Source of the DNA: Prorocentrum cordatum
Lineage: Eukaryota; Sar; Dinophyceae; Prorocentrales; Prorocentraceae
Assembly: GCA_963575745.1 (NCBI GenBank)
Contig: CAUYUJ010017972.1
Location: 154,701 to 218,700, forward strand
Reading direction: 5' to 3'
Length of the DNA: 64,000 nucleotides
Positions 1 through 11,384 of this stretch are shown piece after piece (within the stretch, counting starts at the first letter, position 1; each line of letters begins with the position of its first letter). Both the position numbers and the translations under genes were made by a program. The notes below the pieces were generated by a model. The model was not told where the DNA came from. It was given only the letters and a program-made list of their open reading frames with translations, and made no database searches.

Positions 1-991
1 AAGCCCAAGAGCAGAGCCGCGATCCGCCAACCGCCCCCGACGAAATCCCAAGAAGCTGACACCGAAACCCCAAGATTCCGCAGAAATCGCGCGCGTTCCG
101 CAAACTCCGTTTTTCAATCTTACTGCCCCCCCAAGGGGTCGGCGGCACGGCGTCAGCCAACGAATCTGTTCCTGGACCCCTCCCAGGGTCCACCGGGTCC
201 AGCTTTTCACCCCAGCTCCGTTTTTTGACAGTCCCAGGGCCCAAAGGCCGAAAAAGGCAAGCAGGACAGGACAAGGACAGGACAGGACACCCGCGTCGCG
301 CCAGGGCGCGCGGAGGCCGAAAAAAAAAACAAAAACAACAAAAAAACCTTCCCCAATCCAGGACCTCGAACCTGCCCCCCCCCCTTCCCGATGGTCGGAA
401 CCAGCTGGGCCACCTCGGACCCACAGCCAGCTCCAACCTCCAAACCCATCTGCTCCGACACCATGCAGGAGGCGTAAACAGAAGCACGGGCCCGTGAGCC
501 TGGGGAAAGCAACTCCCAGGGTGCGCTCTGACCAGGATTTCGAGGCGAATCCAGCGGCGGCAACGAGGGCCTCCCAGGAGGTCACAAAAGGGGAAAGCGA
601 GGGAAGGGCAGCAGCATGAGCACCTGTTGCTCCTCTGAAGTGCTCCTCCCGCCTCTCCTTCCGTTCCTCTCGCGCCCCGCCAGGGCGAGCCGCTCGGGTG
701 ATCCCAGCGGTTCGCTCACGAGCCGTGCGCGTGGAGAGGACTGTCGGCCTTTGGCCGCCGCGCCTCCCACGTCGGTGCGCGCCATCCGCCTCGCTGCCCC
801 TCCTCTGCTCGCATCCCCGCTCCTCGTGGGAGCATGGCAAAGCGACACCAACACCACTAGGGGCCCTGCCAGTGGGAGGAGCCAGGGGGGTCCCCCCCGG
901 TGGCGTGGTTTCCCAGCTCTCGCTCGAGACGTCCCCCGTCCCCAGCTCGGGGGGGCACGGTGGACCTCCTCGAGCTGGAGGTGACCCCCCC
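1..991. other. Low-copy GC-rich DNA, no gene recognised
   Basis: I see no credible gene. Open frames on both strands are short and low-complexity. Positions about 228-440 resemble 38,920-39,060: both carry a CCTCGAACCTGCCC block followed about 45 bp later by GGGCCACCTC, so this is a diverged dispersed repeat. The stretch 600-975 is GC-rich and leads directly into the GGT array. Confidence 0.5.
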
Positions 992-1283
992 TGGTGGTGG
1001 TGGTGGTGGTGGTGGTGGTGGTGGTGGTGGTGGTGGTGGTGGTGGTGGTGGTGGTGGTGGTGGTGGTGGTGGTGGTGGTGGTGGTGGTGGTGGTGGTGGT
1101 GGTGGTGGTGTGGTGGTGGTGGTGGTGGTGGTGGTGGTGGTGGTGCCGGTGGTGGTGGTGGTGGTGGTGGTGGTGGTGGTGGTGGTGGTGGTGGTGGTGG
1201 TGGTGGTAGTGGTGATGGTGGTGGTGGTGGTGGCGGCGGTGGTGGTGGTGACAGTGGTGGTGGTGGTGGCGATGGTGGTGGCG
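992..1283. repeat. (GGT)n microsatellite
   Basis: Almost pure GGT from 992 to about 1,210, with one phase slip near 1,111 and one GCC interruption near 1,145, then an imperfect tail containing GAT, GGC and ACA triplets. All six frames stay open because the period is three. The resulting poly-Gly/Val/Trp or poly-Pro/His/Thr frames are artefacts. Confidence 0.97.
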
Positions 1284-1697
1284 GTCGCCCTTCCCCCGAT
1301 GCTCTCTGCCCCGGTAGGGGCGCCTCCTCCAAGAGCCGCTGCCACCCCATCCCCCCCCGAAACCCGCCGCGGCGGGCGGGCAGCGGCCGCGCCGGGGCGG
1401 CCGCTGCGGCGCGGGGCATGGCACGGGTGCCAGGGTTAGGTCGGGCATGTCCCCCTACAGGCGGGCTTTGGACGAGAAGTTTAAAGATACTCCAGAAATG
1501 TCCAGGAAAAAGGCTCGAAGATGCTCAAAAACTCATCCCATGACTATTTTTTGACTATGCTTCAAGTTTCTATTTACCTAACAGCGAAGACTGTTAGGTT
1601 TCTAGTGGGGTCAAAAGAGAGCAACATGACGCCCCAGGGGGTCTGGGCGCGATCCGGGGGAGGGTTCCGGGTACTTTTTTTAGCCAACTGTTACACA

Positions 1698-2043
1698 CTT
1701 CGTGGTCTTCGAGGTCCCAGAACTCCGTTCCCGGGCCACATTCTGAATGCCCAGAGCCAACTGTAGGCCACTTCGCGGTCTTCGAGTTCCCAGAACTCCA
1801 TTCCCGGGCCACATTTTGAATGCCCAGAGCCAACTATATGCCACTTCGTGCTCTTCGAGTTCCCAGAACTCCATTCCCGGGCCACATTTTGAATGCCCGG
1901 AGCCAACTGTAGGCCACTTCGTGATCTTCGAGTTCCCAGAACTCCATTCCTGGGCATGATTTTGAATGCCCGGAGCCAACTGTCGGCCACTTCGTGTTCT
2001 TCGAGTTCCCAGAGCTCAATTCCCGGGCCACATTTTGAATGCT
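1698..2043 (-). repeat. 73-bp tandem repeat, five copies
   Basis: CTTCGTGGTC-like anchors start at 1,698, 1,771, 1,844, 1,917 and 1,990, an exact 73-bp spacing. Each unit includes TTCCCAGAACTCCATTCC and a GAGCCAACTGT segment. 73 is not a multiple of three, so translated frames rotate through the array and no repeat protein is implied. The inverted counterpart lies at 24,180-24,460. Confidence 0.93.
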
Positions 2044-2049
2044 GAACAG

Positions 2050-3435
2050 GCTGATGCTGAGGCTGAGGCAGGCTGAGGCTGAGGCACGCTGAGGCTGAGG
2101 CCGAGGCTGACGGCAGACTGAGGCTGAGCCTGAAGCAGGCTAAGGCTGAGGCTGAGGCAGGCTGAGGCTGAGGCTGAGGCAGGCTGATGCTGAGGCAGGC
2201 TGAGGCTGAGGCTGAGGCTGATGCAGGCTGAGGCTGAGGCACGCTGAGGATGAGGCCGAGGCTGAAGGCAGACTGAGGCTGAGGCTGAAGCAGGCTGAGG
2301 CTGAGGCTGAGGCAGGCTGAGGCTGAGGCTGAGGCTGAGGCAGGCTGATGCTGAGGCAGGCTGAGGCTGAGGCTGAGGCTGATGCAGACTGAGGCTGAGG
2401 CAGGCTGAGGCTGAGGCCGAGGCTGAAGGCAGACTGAGGCTGAGGCTGAAGCAGGCTGAGGCTGAGGCTGAGGCAGGCTGAGGCTGAGGCTGAGGCTGAG
2501 GCTGAGGCAGGCTGAGGCTGAGGCAGGCTGAGGCTGAGGCTGAGGCTGATGCAGGCTGAGGCTGAGGCAGGCTGAGGCTGAGGCCGAGGCTGAAGGCAGA
2601 CTGAGGCTGAGGCTGAAGCAGGCTGAGGCTGAGGCTGAGGCAGGCTGAGGCTGAGGCTGAGGCAGGCTGATGCTGAGGCAGACTGAGGCTGAGGCTGAGG
2701 CTGATGCAGGCTGAGGCTGAGGCAGGCTGAGGCTGAGGCCGAGGCTGAAGGCAGACTGAGGCTGAGGCTGAAGCAGGCTGAGGCTGAGGAGGCTGAGGCA
2801 GGCTGAGGCAGGCTGAGGCAGGCTGAGGCTGAGGCTGAGGCTGAGGCAGGCGGAGGCTGAGGCTGAGGCTGAGGCAGGCTGAGGCTGAGGCAGGCTGAGG
2901 CTGAGGCTGAGGCTGAGCAGGCAGGCTGATGCTGAGGCAGGCTGATGCTGAGGCAGGCTGAGGCTGAGGCTGAGGCTGAGGCATGCAGGCTGAGGCTGAG
3001 GCAGGCTGAGGCTGAGGCCGAGGCTGAAGGCAGACTGAGGCTGAGGCTGAAGCAGGCTGAGGCTGAGGCTGAGGCAGGCTGAGGCTGAGGCTGAGGCAGG
3101 CTGATGCTGAGGCAGGCTGAGGCTGAGGCTGAGGCTGATGCAGGCTGAGGATGAGGCAGGCTGAGGCTGAGGCCGAGGCTGAAGGCAGACTGAGGCTGAG
3201 GCTGAAGCAGGCTGAGGCTGAGGCTGAGGCAGGCTGAGGCTGAGGCAGGCTGAGGCTGAGGCTGAGGCAGGCTGAGGCTGAGGCTGAGGCTGATGCAGGC
3301 TGAGGCTGAGGCAGGCTGAGGCTGAGGCCGAGGCTGAAGGCAGACTGATGTTGAGGCTGAAGCAGGCTGAGGCTGAGGCTGAGGCAGGCTGAGGCTGAAG
3401 CAAGCTGAGGCTGAGGCTGAGGCAGGCTGAGGCTG
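2050..3435. repeat. (GGCTGA)n hexanucleotide array
   Basis: About 1.4 kb of GGCTGAGGCTGA with regularly placed variants (GGCAGGCTGA, GATGCAGGCT, GGCCGAGGCTGAAGGCAGAC). The variants recur roughly every 300 bp, so a higher-order unit has been amplified. Long minus-strand frames rich in Ser, Ala, Gln, Pro and Leu arise only from the period and are not genes. Confidence 0.95.
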
Positions 3436-3693
3436 ACGCTGTGACTGCGACTGCCGTTGCCACTGCGACTGCCATCGCGAATGCGACTACGACTGCGAGA
3501 ACAGCAGAATTCTACAACAGGATTCTCATCTGAATCTTAAAGGGAATGCTTCCAGATATGCTCCTACACATCGCTGTTAGGTTGCTTTGCCGGGATGTTG
3601 TTTTGATTGTTTTGTAACTATGTTTTGACTATTTGTTTGACTATGTTTTTGACTATGTTTCAAAGTTTCCTCCTGTAGAGGGACGTGCCGGAC

Positions 3694-3877
3694 TTGACGC
3701 CAGGGCAGCAGGCGCGGGCCGGAGGCGCGGGCCAGGCCGCCTGCACGCCCCGCACGAGGTAGAAGCCGATGGCCTTCGGGATGGAGTCGCGCACGTTGCG
3801 GACCTCCCAGGGGGCGGGCTCGGCGGCACGGGCTCGCGGCCGCCCCCGCGGGCCCTCTCGCGGGGCTTCCGCCTCCT
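3694..3877. other. GC-rich spacer
   Basis: Between two TIR elements. No gene or repeat recognised. Confidence 0.4.
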
Positions 3878-4044
3878 GAGCATTTTCCCAGGGTGGAGGG
3901 CCCAGGGTGAAATCCATATGGGCTGTTTTGCACTTCGAAAAGCAATCCGTCTCGTGGTTCGCCCTTGACAGACTCGGGCCTCGAAAACCCATCGCAGCGG
4001 CACTTCAGATTTCACCCCTTGCCCTCCACCCGAAGAGAATGCTC
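3878..4044. mobile_element. 167-bp element with 37-bp TIRs
   Basis: The arms at 3,878-3,914 and 4,008-4,044 are reverse complements at about 29 of 37 positions. Both begin GAGCATT and both contain GGGTGGAGGG and GGTGAAATC. The 93-bp interior has no coding potential. TCCT occurs just outside both ends, though not perfectly aligned. This is a MITE-like element of unknown superfamily; a simple imperfect hairpin is the alternative. Confidence 0.5.
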
Positions 4045-4514
4045 AGTCCTCTTCTGCCCTTCGGGAGGGCGCCGCTCGGGCGGACCTGCCCCCCCCCCCG
4101 CCGCCTCCTCTCCAGCGCTCGTGGGGGGTCGCGCACGCGGCGGCCCTCCAGTGGTCGGGAGCGGCTGCACGGTCGCGGCCGCTCGGGAAGGCGCCGGTGG
4201 CCCTCCCCCCCTCCCCCCCGCCCCTCCTGAGCCCAAATCGGTCCTAATGACACCAGCCCTTTGGGCAAGGGTCGTGTGGTCTAATTATATATATTTCTCT
4301 CCTCTTCCAAAACCCTCTTCCCTTCGGGAATGGGTAGTACCCTCCCCCTCCCCTCCCTGGGTTTTGTTGGGAGGCCTCGCGAGGTGGCAAAGGCTCCTCT
4401 TCCTCCTGCACCTCATCCTCTTCCTCCTCCTCCTCCTCCTCCTCGTCCTCCTCCTCCATTCCTTGTCCTTCTGAATAACTTCTCCCTGTCGCACCCCGAG
4501 GCCAGTTTGTAGGG
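4045..4514. other. GC-rich spacer with (CTC)n tract
   Basis: A C-rich segment is followed by ATTATATATATTTC at about 4,283 and a CTC/TCC tract at about 4,400-4,460. No gene. Confidence 0.5.
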
Positions 4515-5235
4515 CAGGCCGGGCGTTTCGCCTGAGACTTCCTCACCATTTATGACTCTTAAGCTTTAAAAATGCCAACAGTTTCACAGATGGAGGGCGG
4601 GTGGTTTTCAAAATGTGGCTCCCACAATAGCGCCGCGCACATTCGTTTCAAACAATTGCAAGAGCTTCACGGGTTGAGGGTGGGTGGTTTTCAAAACGTG
4701 GCTCTCGCCACAGCGCCGCGTACATTCGTTTCAAAAATTTGCAATAGTTTCACGGATTGAGGGCGGGTGGTTTTGAAAATGTTGCTCTCGCCATAGCGCC
4801 GCGCACATTCGTTTCAAAAGTTTGCAAGAGCTTCACGGATTGAGAGCGGTTCCTTTTCAAAATGTGGCTCTCGCCTTAGCGCCGCGCGCACTCGTTTCAA
4901 AAACTGCAAGAGTTTCACGGATTCCCATGATCAACGTACCAGAACTGGCGTTTCGGAAGGATTTAGAATTATGCGGGTGCAATAATTATGTTGATTCGCG
5001 GAGTTGAAATCCCAAAAATGGCGATCTGTCACGATTCGGGCTCGTCAAGGCGCAGCAGTCAGGTTGATCCGCGGCGTTGAAATCCCGAGAACAATGTTTT
5101 GGCATGTTGCAGGGTCTTCCAACGGTTGTCTTCCAACGAGGCAGTTCCCTCATTGGAAATGAACCGTTCTAGGGGCCTATGGAGAAGGAGCTTGGAGGGA
5201 GGGTTAATTCCAACATCGTTGGTGACTCTTGGATT
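4515..5235 (+). repeat. 83-bp repeat family, composite copy A
   Basis: A leader (GGGCGTTTCGCCTGAGACTT, about 4,528) is followed by four units anchored on CGCCGCG at 4,631, 4,714, 4,798 and 4,880, a period of about 83 bp. A unique tail (TTCCAACGGTTGTCTTCCAA, about 5,113) ends in AACATCGTTG. Leader, array and tail recur in the same order and strand at 19,890-20,460. The unit holds GGTTTTCAAAAYGTGGCTCT. No coding function is evident. Confidence 0.85.
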
Positions 5236-5239
5236 TACA

Positions 5240-5325
5240 CTGGTCCTCCTCCTCCTCCTCCTGCTCCTCCTCATCCTTCTCCTCCTCCACTTCCTCCCCC
5301 TCCTCACAACCACCACCACCACCGC

Positions 5326-5406
<81 letters not shown>

Positions 5407-5407
5407 G

Positions 5408-5471
<64 letters not shown>

Positions 5472-5579
5472 TCAGCATCATCATCATCATCATCAGCAGC
5501 AGCATCATCAACAGCATCAGCATCATCATCATCATCATCAGCATCATCCTTATCCGCATCCTCATCCTCATCATCATCC

Positions 5580-5620
<41 letters not shown>

Positions 5621-5885
5621 CTCATCATCATCACCATGGTCAACAGCATCATATTAATCAGCATCATCGTCATCAGCAGCAGCATCATCCTCCTCATCAT
5701 CAGTATCATCGTCAGCAGCATCATCATCAGCATCATCATCATCAGTGTCATCATTACCATCATCATCATCATAATCAGCATCATCGTCATCAGCATCATC
5801 CCATCATCATGATAATCAGCAGCATCAGCATAATCAGCATCGTCAGCAACATCATTATCAGACTCAGTATCATCATCGTCATAAC
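5240..5885. repeat. (TCC)n and (CAT)n array
   Basis: TCC triplets from about 5,243, then CAT from 5,325 with CAG, CGT and CCT interruptions. The poly-Met, poly-Ile and poly-His frames across it are repeat artefacts. Confidence 0.95.
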
Positions 5886-6297
5886 CGCAGGAAGCAATTA
5901 AGGAACCCCCCGGGGTTATCGTTAGCACCGCGCCGTAATTAAATAATTATTTGGGGTGGTTTTAGCCGAGCGTTATCTTTAGCACCGCGCAAAACAAAAA
6001 TAAATTAAATAATTCCAGCGCCATGGCCCTAAGGATTCCTAAGGATTCCTAAGGATGCCTAAGGAAGGTCTGAGGATTCCTAAGGAAGGTCGGTGTACAC
6101 CGAAAAGCAGCAGCACCCCTCTCAGACAATCCTGGAAGAGCCCAGGGGGGACCTCTGAAGGAGCCCAGGGAGGGGGGCAAGGATTTCCTGGGATGCCAAG
6201 GAAAAAAGGTTGAAGGAGATGCTGAGGAGCCCAAGGCCATTCCATGGAGTCACTGATGCTAAACACTTCCACGGAGTCCTGGTCCCCCCTGGGCTCT
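5886..6297. other. AT-rich spacer and 10-bp repeats
   Basis: 5,905-6,013 is AT-rich and holds GTTATCTTTAGCACCGCG, which recurs near 7,233 as GTTATCTTAGCACCG. 6,030-6,075 is a short tandem of CCTAAGGATT. 6,100-6,290 is GC-rich with AGCCCAGGG and AGCCCAAGG motifs like the CCAAGA family. No gene. Confidence 0.6.
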
Positions 6298-7056
6298 AGT
6301 AGTAGTAATAGTAATAGTAATAGTAATAGTAATAGTAATAGTAATAATAATAGTAATAATGCTAATAATAGTAATAGTAATAGTAATAGTAATAGTAATA
6401 GTAATAGTGATAGTATTGGTAATAGTACTAGTAATAGTAATAGTAATATAATACCAATACTAATACTGATAGTAATAGTAATAGTAATAGTAATAGTAAT
6501 AGTAATAGTACTAGTACTAGTAATAGTAATTGTAAGAGTAATAGTAATAGTAATAGTAATAGATATAGTAATAGTAATTGATATAGTAATAGCAGTAGTA
6601 ATAGTAATAGAAATATTAATAGTAATAGTAATAGTAATAGTAATAGTAATAGTAATAGTAATAGTAATAGTAAACGTAGTAGTAATACAGATAGTAATAG
6701 TAATAGTAATAGTAATAGTAATAGAACTAGTAATAGTACTAGAAATAGAAATAGAAATAGTAATAGTAATAGTAATAGTAATAGTAATAGTAATAGTGAT
6801 AGTAATAGTAATAGAGATAGTAATAGTAATAGTAATAGTTATAGTAGCAGTAATAGTAATAGTAATAGTAATAATAATAGTAACAGTAATAGTAATAGTA
6901 ATAGTAGTAAGAATGGTAATAGTAATAGTAATAGTATTAGTAATAGTAATAGTAATAGTAATAGTAATATATATAGATATAGTAATAGTAATAGTAATAG
7001 TAGTAGTAATAGAAATGGTAATAGTAATAGTAATAGATATATTAATAGTAATAGCT
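6298..7056. repeat. (TAGTAA)n hexanucleotide array
   Basis: About 760 bp of AGTAAT/TAGTAA with scattered point variants. TAG and TAA alternate in one frame, so only shifted frames are open. The long Val/Ile frame over it is an artefact. Confidence 0.96.
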
Positions 7057-7670
7057 CGTACCCAGCGACTGCAGGTTCACACGCTCTCCTTACCGTCCAC
7101 TACAAGTCTCCATTTTCTGATTCTCCTCATCGTCCCTCTCCTAACAAATTCTTATTGATATCCGTATTGAAACATTAATTATTTTCGGCCATCCTGTGGG
7201 GTGGTCCATCCCAGGATAACGCGCCACCCCGCACCGCGGCGTTATCTTAGCACCGGTCACGCACGGAAAATAATTCCCCGCCCCCCGACCCCCTGTCCAG
7301 AGTGAGGGCAAGAGTACTAGGGAGGAGAATAATCATATACAAATTATAACCAAGCGGGAGGAACAGGCAAGACAGAAGTACGACTGAACACGCGTCAATA
7401 TGAATACGAATCTTCAGAGTAATTCAATAACTGATCTCACACGACCGCCCAAGGAATCGAGAAGCTCAGGGGCCCCACTGCTGCCTTTCGGGAACCTCGA
7501 AAGCTGCGGACGCGAGAAGCCTGAGAATCCGTCTGCTACGAACGCAGACGAGTCTGCGTGCCGACGCAAGCAAACCGCCTGAAACACTCTCGCAATCTGG
7601 CTTCCGTGTGGTTCGGAAACAAACGCTTCGCCTGAGACATCCTCAAGAACTGCTCTGACACATCCTATGG
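7057..7670. other. Low-copy sequence
   Basis: A small inverted pair, AATTATTTTCGG (about 7,178) and CGGAAAATAATT (about 7,264), brackets the GTTATCTTAGCACCG motif also found near 5,970. The 60-codon frame at 7,400-7,582 has no recognisable similarity. No gene called. Confidence 0.4.
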
Positions 7671-7880
7671 GAAATCTTGTGGGTGAGTTCTATGGGGGGG
7701 TCCTATGAGGGAGTTCTATGGAGGAGTCCTATGGGGGAATCCCACGGGGGAGTCCTATGGGGGGGGGGTCCGATGGGGAAGGCCTATGGGGAAGTCCTAG
7801 GGGAGAGGTCCTATGGGGGAGTCCTGGGGGGGAGTCTTCTGAGTGAGTCCTATGGGGGCGTCCTACGGGGGGGGCCCCCC
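7671..7880. repeat. 15-bp minisatellite, TCCTATGGGGGAGTC-like
   Basis: About 13 imperfect copies of a G-rich unit built on CCTATGGGG. The 104-aa open frame through it is a by-product of the 15-bp period. Confidence 0.85.
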
Positions 7881-8029
7881 GCGGCGATGAAGCACACGCG
7901 TCGCTTGAGACATCCTCGCAATGTGGGCCCGCACTTCCCTCCCTCCCTCCCTCTCTCCGATCTTCTCAAAGACTGCGAGGTGCCAGGATAACGCCTCCAG
8001 GGTGCTGGATGCGTTATACTTTCGCCGGA

Positions 8030-8031
<2 letters not shown>

Positions 8032-8062
<31 letters not shown>
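8032..8062. repeat. 31-nt G run
   Basis: An uninterrupted run of 31 G. Its length is open to sequencing error. Confidence 0.9.
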
Positions 8063-8064
<2 letters not shown>

Positions 8065-8089
8065 TCTTAATTGCTTCCTGCGGTTAATC

Positions 8090-8790
8090 ATCCTCATCGT
8101 CATCAGCATCATCATCATCCTCACCATCATCATCAGCAGCATCATCATAAGCAGCAGCATCATCATGATGATCATCATAATCAGAATCAGCATCATCAGC
8201 ATCACCACCACCACCACCATCATAATCATCATCAGCATCATCAACGGCATCATCATCACCAACACCGCCACCATCAGCATCACCACCATCAACTGCATAA
8301 TCATCACCACCATCATCATCATCATCATCATCGTTATCGTCATCGTCATCAGCTTCATCATCAGCATCATCAGCAGCAGCATCATCATTATCATCATCAT
8401 ATTCATCGTCAGCATCCTCATCGTCGTCATCACCATAATCAGCATCATCATCATCAGCATCATCAGCAGCATCGGCATCAACATCAACATCATCATCCTA
8501 ATCGTCAGCATCATCATCATCATCATCATCGTCATCATCATCATCATCATCACCATCATCATCGTCATCAGCGTCATCGTCGTCATCATCATCAGCATCA
8601 TCATCATCAGCAGCATCAGCAACATCAGCAGCATCATCATCATCGTCATCATCATGTTCATCATCAAAATGATATTCAGCTTTAGCAGCATCATCATCAT
8701 CATCGTCATCATCGTCATCATCAGCATCATCATCATCATCATCCTCGTCCTCATCCTGATCCTCATCCTCATCATCCTCATTCTCCCCTC
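8090..8790. repeat. Imperfect (CAT)n array
   Basis: CAT/ATC triplets with many CAG, CGT, CAC and AAT variants. Every long frame over it (poly-Ile, His, Met, Asp) is repeat-derived. Confidence 0.95.
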
Positions 8791-10300
8791 GCCCCCCCGC
8801 GGGCCCCAGGGATGGCCCGAAGAGGCCCTCCAAAGCCACACCCTTGCTCCGAAAGATCTCTGTTCATTCCGCTTTCGTTCACTAGATGTGCCCCTTCGTT
8901 CCTTTTCCCTTCAGCTCTCCTGCGAAGGGTTTCTGAACGGGCTGGTGGTGATACTTTTTTGATCTGCGGCCCAAAGGACGGCTCCAGAGGGCGGGTCAAT
9001 CAGGTCGTCTGGGGCACAGAGCGAGAAAATTTGCGAACCCAGCCGTCACTGTCGACAGCCGACCGCACACGTGCGAGGGACAAAATGAACCTCATTAGAA
9101 CAGACAGGAAAGCCGGCGGAGGGTCGCACAGTGGCGCCAGCCCCCACAGACCAAGCCTGCGTAGGAACAATGTGCGGGCAACACGGAGCCCCAGGAGAGC
9201 ACCGCCAAACGCGGCGAGGAGGAGCAGAAGGGGGGACAAGCGCGGGCGGCGACGAGGGGAGGGGGGGGGGGGGAGGCAACCAGGAAAAGCCGGCGGGGGT
9301 CGCACGGTGGCGCTGGTGGTGATACGCAAAGCGTGGGGAATTTCAACGTCTTGACTGTAGCACCCTTACGCGGGCCGTCAGCGTGGCACGCCACATCAGA
9401 AACGCGGGCGCTCACGCGCGACCTTACGCGAGCAGCTTATGCACCGACGTCGGTGAGGACGACCCCATTTTCTTCCGTCGCTCAGGTGGCGGCCACCCAG
9501 ACGGTCCCAGGGCAGCTGGGGTCGGAGAGTCGCACCGCGTGGTTGGGATGGACGAGACGTCGGGCTCTGGAGCGCGCCACATCGCTGACGCATCGACGAT
9601 GCGGCGCGACCCTGCGACATCATCTGCTCCGTCCCCGTGTGCGAGCCATGGGGCGAAAGGGAGCAGGGAGGATCGGTTCGGACGAAAGACCCGGACCTCC
9701 GACGGCACGATGCTTTCAATCCTGGCCTTCTTTCCGCCTGTCGGCATCCGGCGGCATCTGGGAGGCCGCTTTCGGACCGCTGGGCAATCAAAACCTGATC
9801 TGGGGCGCAAAACTCCGATAGGTCGGCAGCTCTGGAGCCACGGGCTGAAAAAAAAACGATCGGCGGATGCCTGGGGGGGGGGGGGAAATGGCCAACGGGG
9901 GACTTGGCGAACCAGCACACGTAGCTGATTCGTCCAACACTTTCCGGCGCCGGAGGGGGCCCCGATCGAGGGCCTACGAAGCCGGATTAGCCCAGATCCG
10001 GCAAAGACTTACGCCAGATGCGTCAAGCGGGACTGAGCATAAAGCCAAGCCAAAGTAAGCGGGATAAGGCCAGAGCAGGGAGGGATGCCAGCGCCAAGGC
10101 TGAATCCTGCCAGCCCTCTGGGCGGGGGTGGCATGGAGCGCTTCCTCTTCCAACCCTGTTACCCCTCGCCCTACCCCCCTCGCATGGGTCTGGACGGCGT
10201 GTTTCGCAAGCGATCAGAGTCCAAGATGGCTGCAGATATTCCCAACATGGCCTGCAATGTTCCTCCAAGTGGCACCACGGAGCGTCTAAGTCATTCCAAT
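8791..10300. other. Low-copy GC-rich DNA
   Basis: No gene recognised. 9,560-9,620 (CATCGCTGACGCATCGACGA and GCGGCGCG) resembles 40,555-40,590. A G run lies at about 9,258. Frames of 160-180 aa on both strands at 9,330-9,930 have no recognisable motif and overlap one another. Confidence 0.4.
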
Positions 10301-10670
10301 TTCGGGAAAACTCGTGAATGCTGTGTTCTCGCCTGTTCGCTTCTGATAAGCCTCTGAGGCCTCAAGATGGCTCCAAGACTGTCCCAAGATCGCCTTGGAG
10401 CGTCCCTAGTGCAGCCCGAGGCGACTCTTCGAGCCCAAGAGGAGGGGCACAATTCCGCGCCGCCCCCTCCTTAGATCGATGGCCTCCGAGAGGACCCCTC
10501 AGGACCGAAGGGTCCGTCACTACATCATTGTGGGACCTCGGAGAGCCCGAGTCGCCCGAGACGTCCTCGGAGAACGACCAAAAGTCCCCAAACCGTGCAG
10601 CCATCCCAAATCCCCACTGACTCACCTTACGGCGTGGTCACCGCACACCGCACCGCTCGGGGGCCCCTAA
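10301..10670 (+). repeat. CCAAGA-family fragment plus dispersed repeat
   Basis: 10,310-10,420 carries the family core (TTCTCGCCTGTTCGCTTCTG, then GAGGCCTCAAGATGGCTCC). 10,540-10,655 (CGCCCGAGACGTCCTCGGAG, GTCCCCAAACCGTGC, CACCGC, GGGGGCCCC) matches 14,505-14,610. Confidence 0.75.
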
Positions 10671-10919
10671 GATTTGCTAGCGACGCGGGATGCCTGGCTA
10701 GGTCTTCTCCCGAAGCGCGCGCTTCCCGCGGACCGTGATGGCCAGGTAGGAGTCCAGCCGCTTCCGGATCTCCTGGCCAAGCCCGGGCGGACTGGCACCA
10801 CCCATCCGCCTGCCTCCCTATCTCTCCGCCACGCGCCTCCTGATCCATCTCGTCCCTCCCCTGCTCCTCCACCTCCCTCCCCCCCTCCCCCGCCCTGAGC
10901 CTCCATCATCATATTGTCT

Positions 10920-11000
10920 TCTCCTCGCCCTACTCCCCCGCCTCCTCGACCACCGCATCCTCGTCCATCGCCTCCACACACGCGCACACTCTCACACACA

Positions 11001-11039
<39 letters not shown>

Positions 11040-11384
11040 CACACTCTCCCGCCTTGCTCCTCCTTCCACCCTCTACACGCCCCCTACTCTCTCTCTCTCT
11101 CTCTCTATCTCTCTCCTCGTCCTCTTCCTCTTCCTCCTCTTCCTCTTTCCCCCCTTCCTCTACCTCCTCCTCCTGCCCCTCCCCCCACCACCAATCTCGC
11201 ACCACTCCTCCACTTTAGCCCTTTGTTTCCACCCACTCATCATTCCTTCCTCATCCCGGCTGGCCGTCATACCCCTCCTCCTCCTCCTCCTCCTCCTCCT
11301 CCTCCTCCTCCTCCTCCTCCTCCTCCTCCTCCTCCTCCTCCTCCTCCTCCTCCTCCTCCTCCTCCTCCTCCTCCGCGTGGGCCG
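10920..11384. repeat. CA, CT and CTC simple repeats
   Basis: (CA)n at about 10,977-11,037, (CT)n at about 11,085-11,115, mixed TCC at 11,115-11,180 and a pure CTC array at 11,273-11,374. The CTC array ends where the LINE-C remnant begins. Confidence 0.95.

Larger units (their letters stand above)
1576..3582. repeat. Inner 73-bp/TGAGGC repeat unit, copy 1
   Basis: This is the block nested inside the TIR element. Its ends carry a perfect 12-bp inverted repeat, ACCTAACAGCGA at 1,576-1,587 and TCGCTGTTAGGT at 3,571-3,582. It contains a 73-bp tandem array (about 1,690-2,043), a hexanucleotide array (about 2,050-3,435) and a 130-bp non-repetitive end. The same three parts occur in the same order, inverted, at 23,690-24,657. 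The shared sequence runs slightly past the right 12-bp repeat, so the true boundaries are uncertain. Confidence 0.7.
1440..3693. mobile_element. Composite TIR element, TTAA-type family, nested
   Basis: The left end at 1,441-1,460 reads TCGGGCATGTCCCCCTACAG. The right end at 3,673-3,692 is its reverse complement with 17 of 20 matches. One base outside each TIR lie TTAG (1,436-1,439) and TTGA (3,694-3,697), degenerate forms of the TTAA that flanks the clean family member at 36,168-36,327. The outer 120-140 bp on each side, including the GACTATGTTT-rich inner flanks, match that short member. This copy therefore looks like the same MITE split by a 2-kb insertion. No transposase is visible. Confidence 0.65.

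Noticed and set aside
1691-3475. 594-codon minus frame rich in Ser, Ala, Gln, Pro and Leu
   Set aside because: It lies wholly in the TGAGGC hexanucleotide and 73-bp arrays; openness follows from the repeat sequence.
6244-7158. 304-codon Val/Ile-rich plus frame
   Set aside because: Translation of the TAGTAA array; no non-repetitive coding sequence.
9330-9930. Possible EEP nuclease start (N-F-N-V-L-T-like) in plus frames
   Set aside because: Only a few residues fit, no catalytic motif follows, and frames on both strands are equally open.
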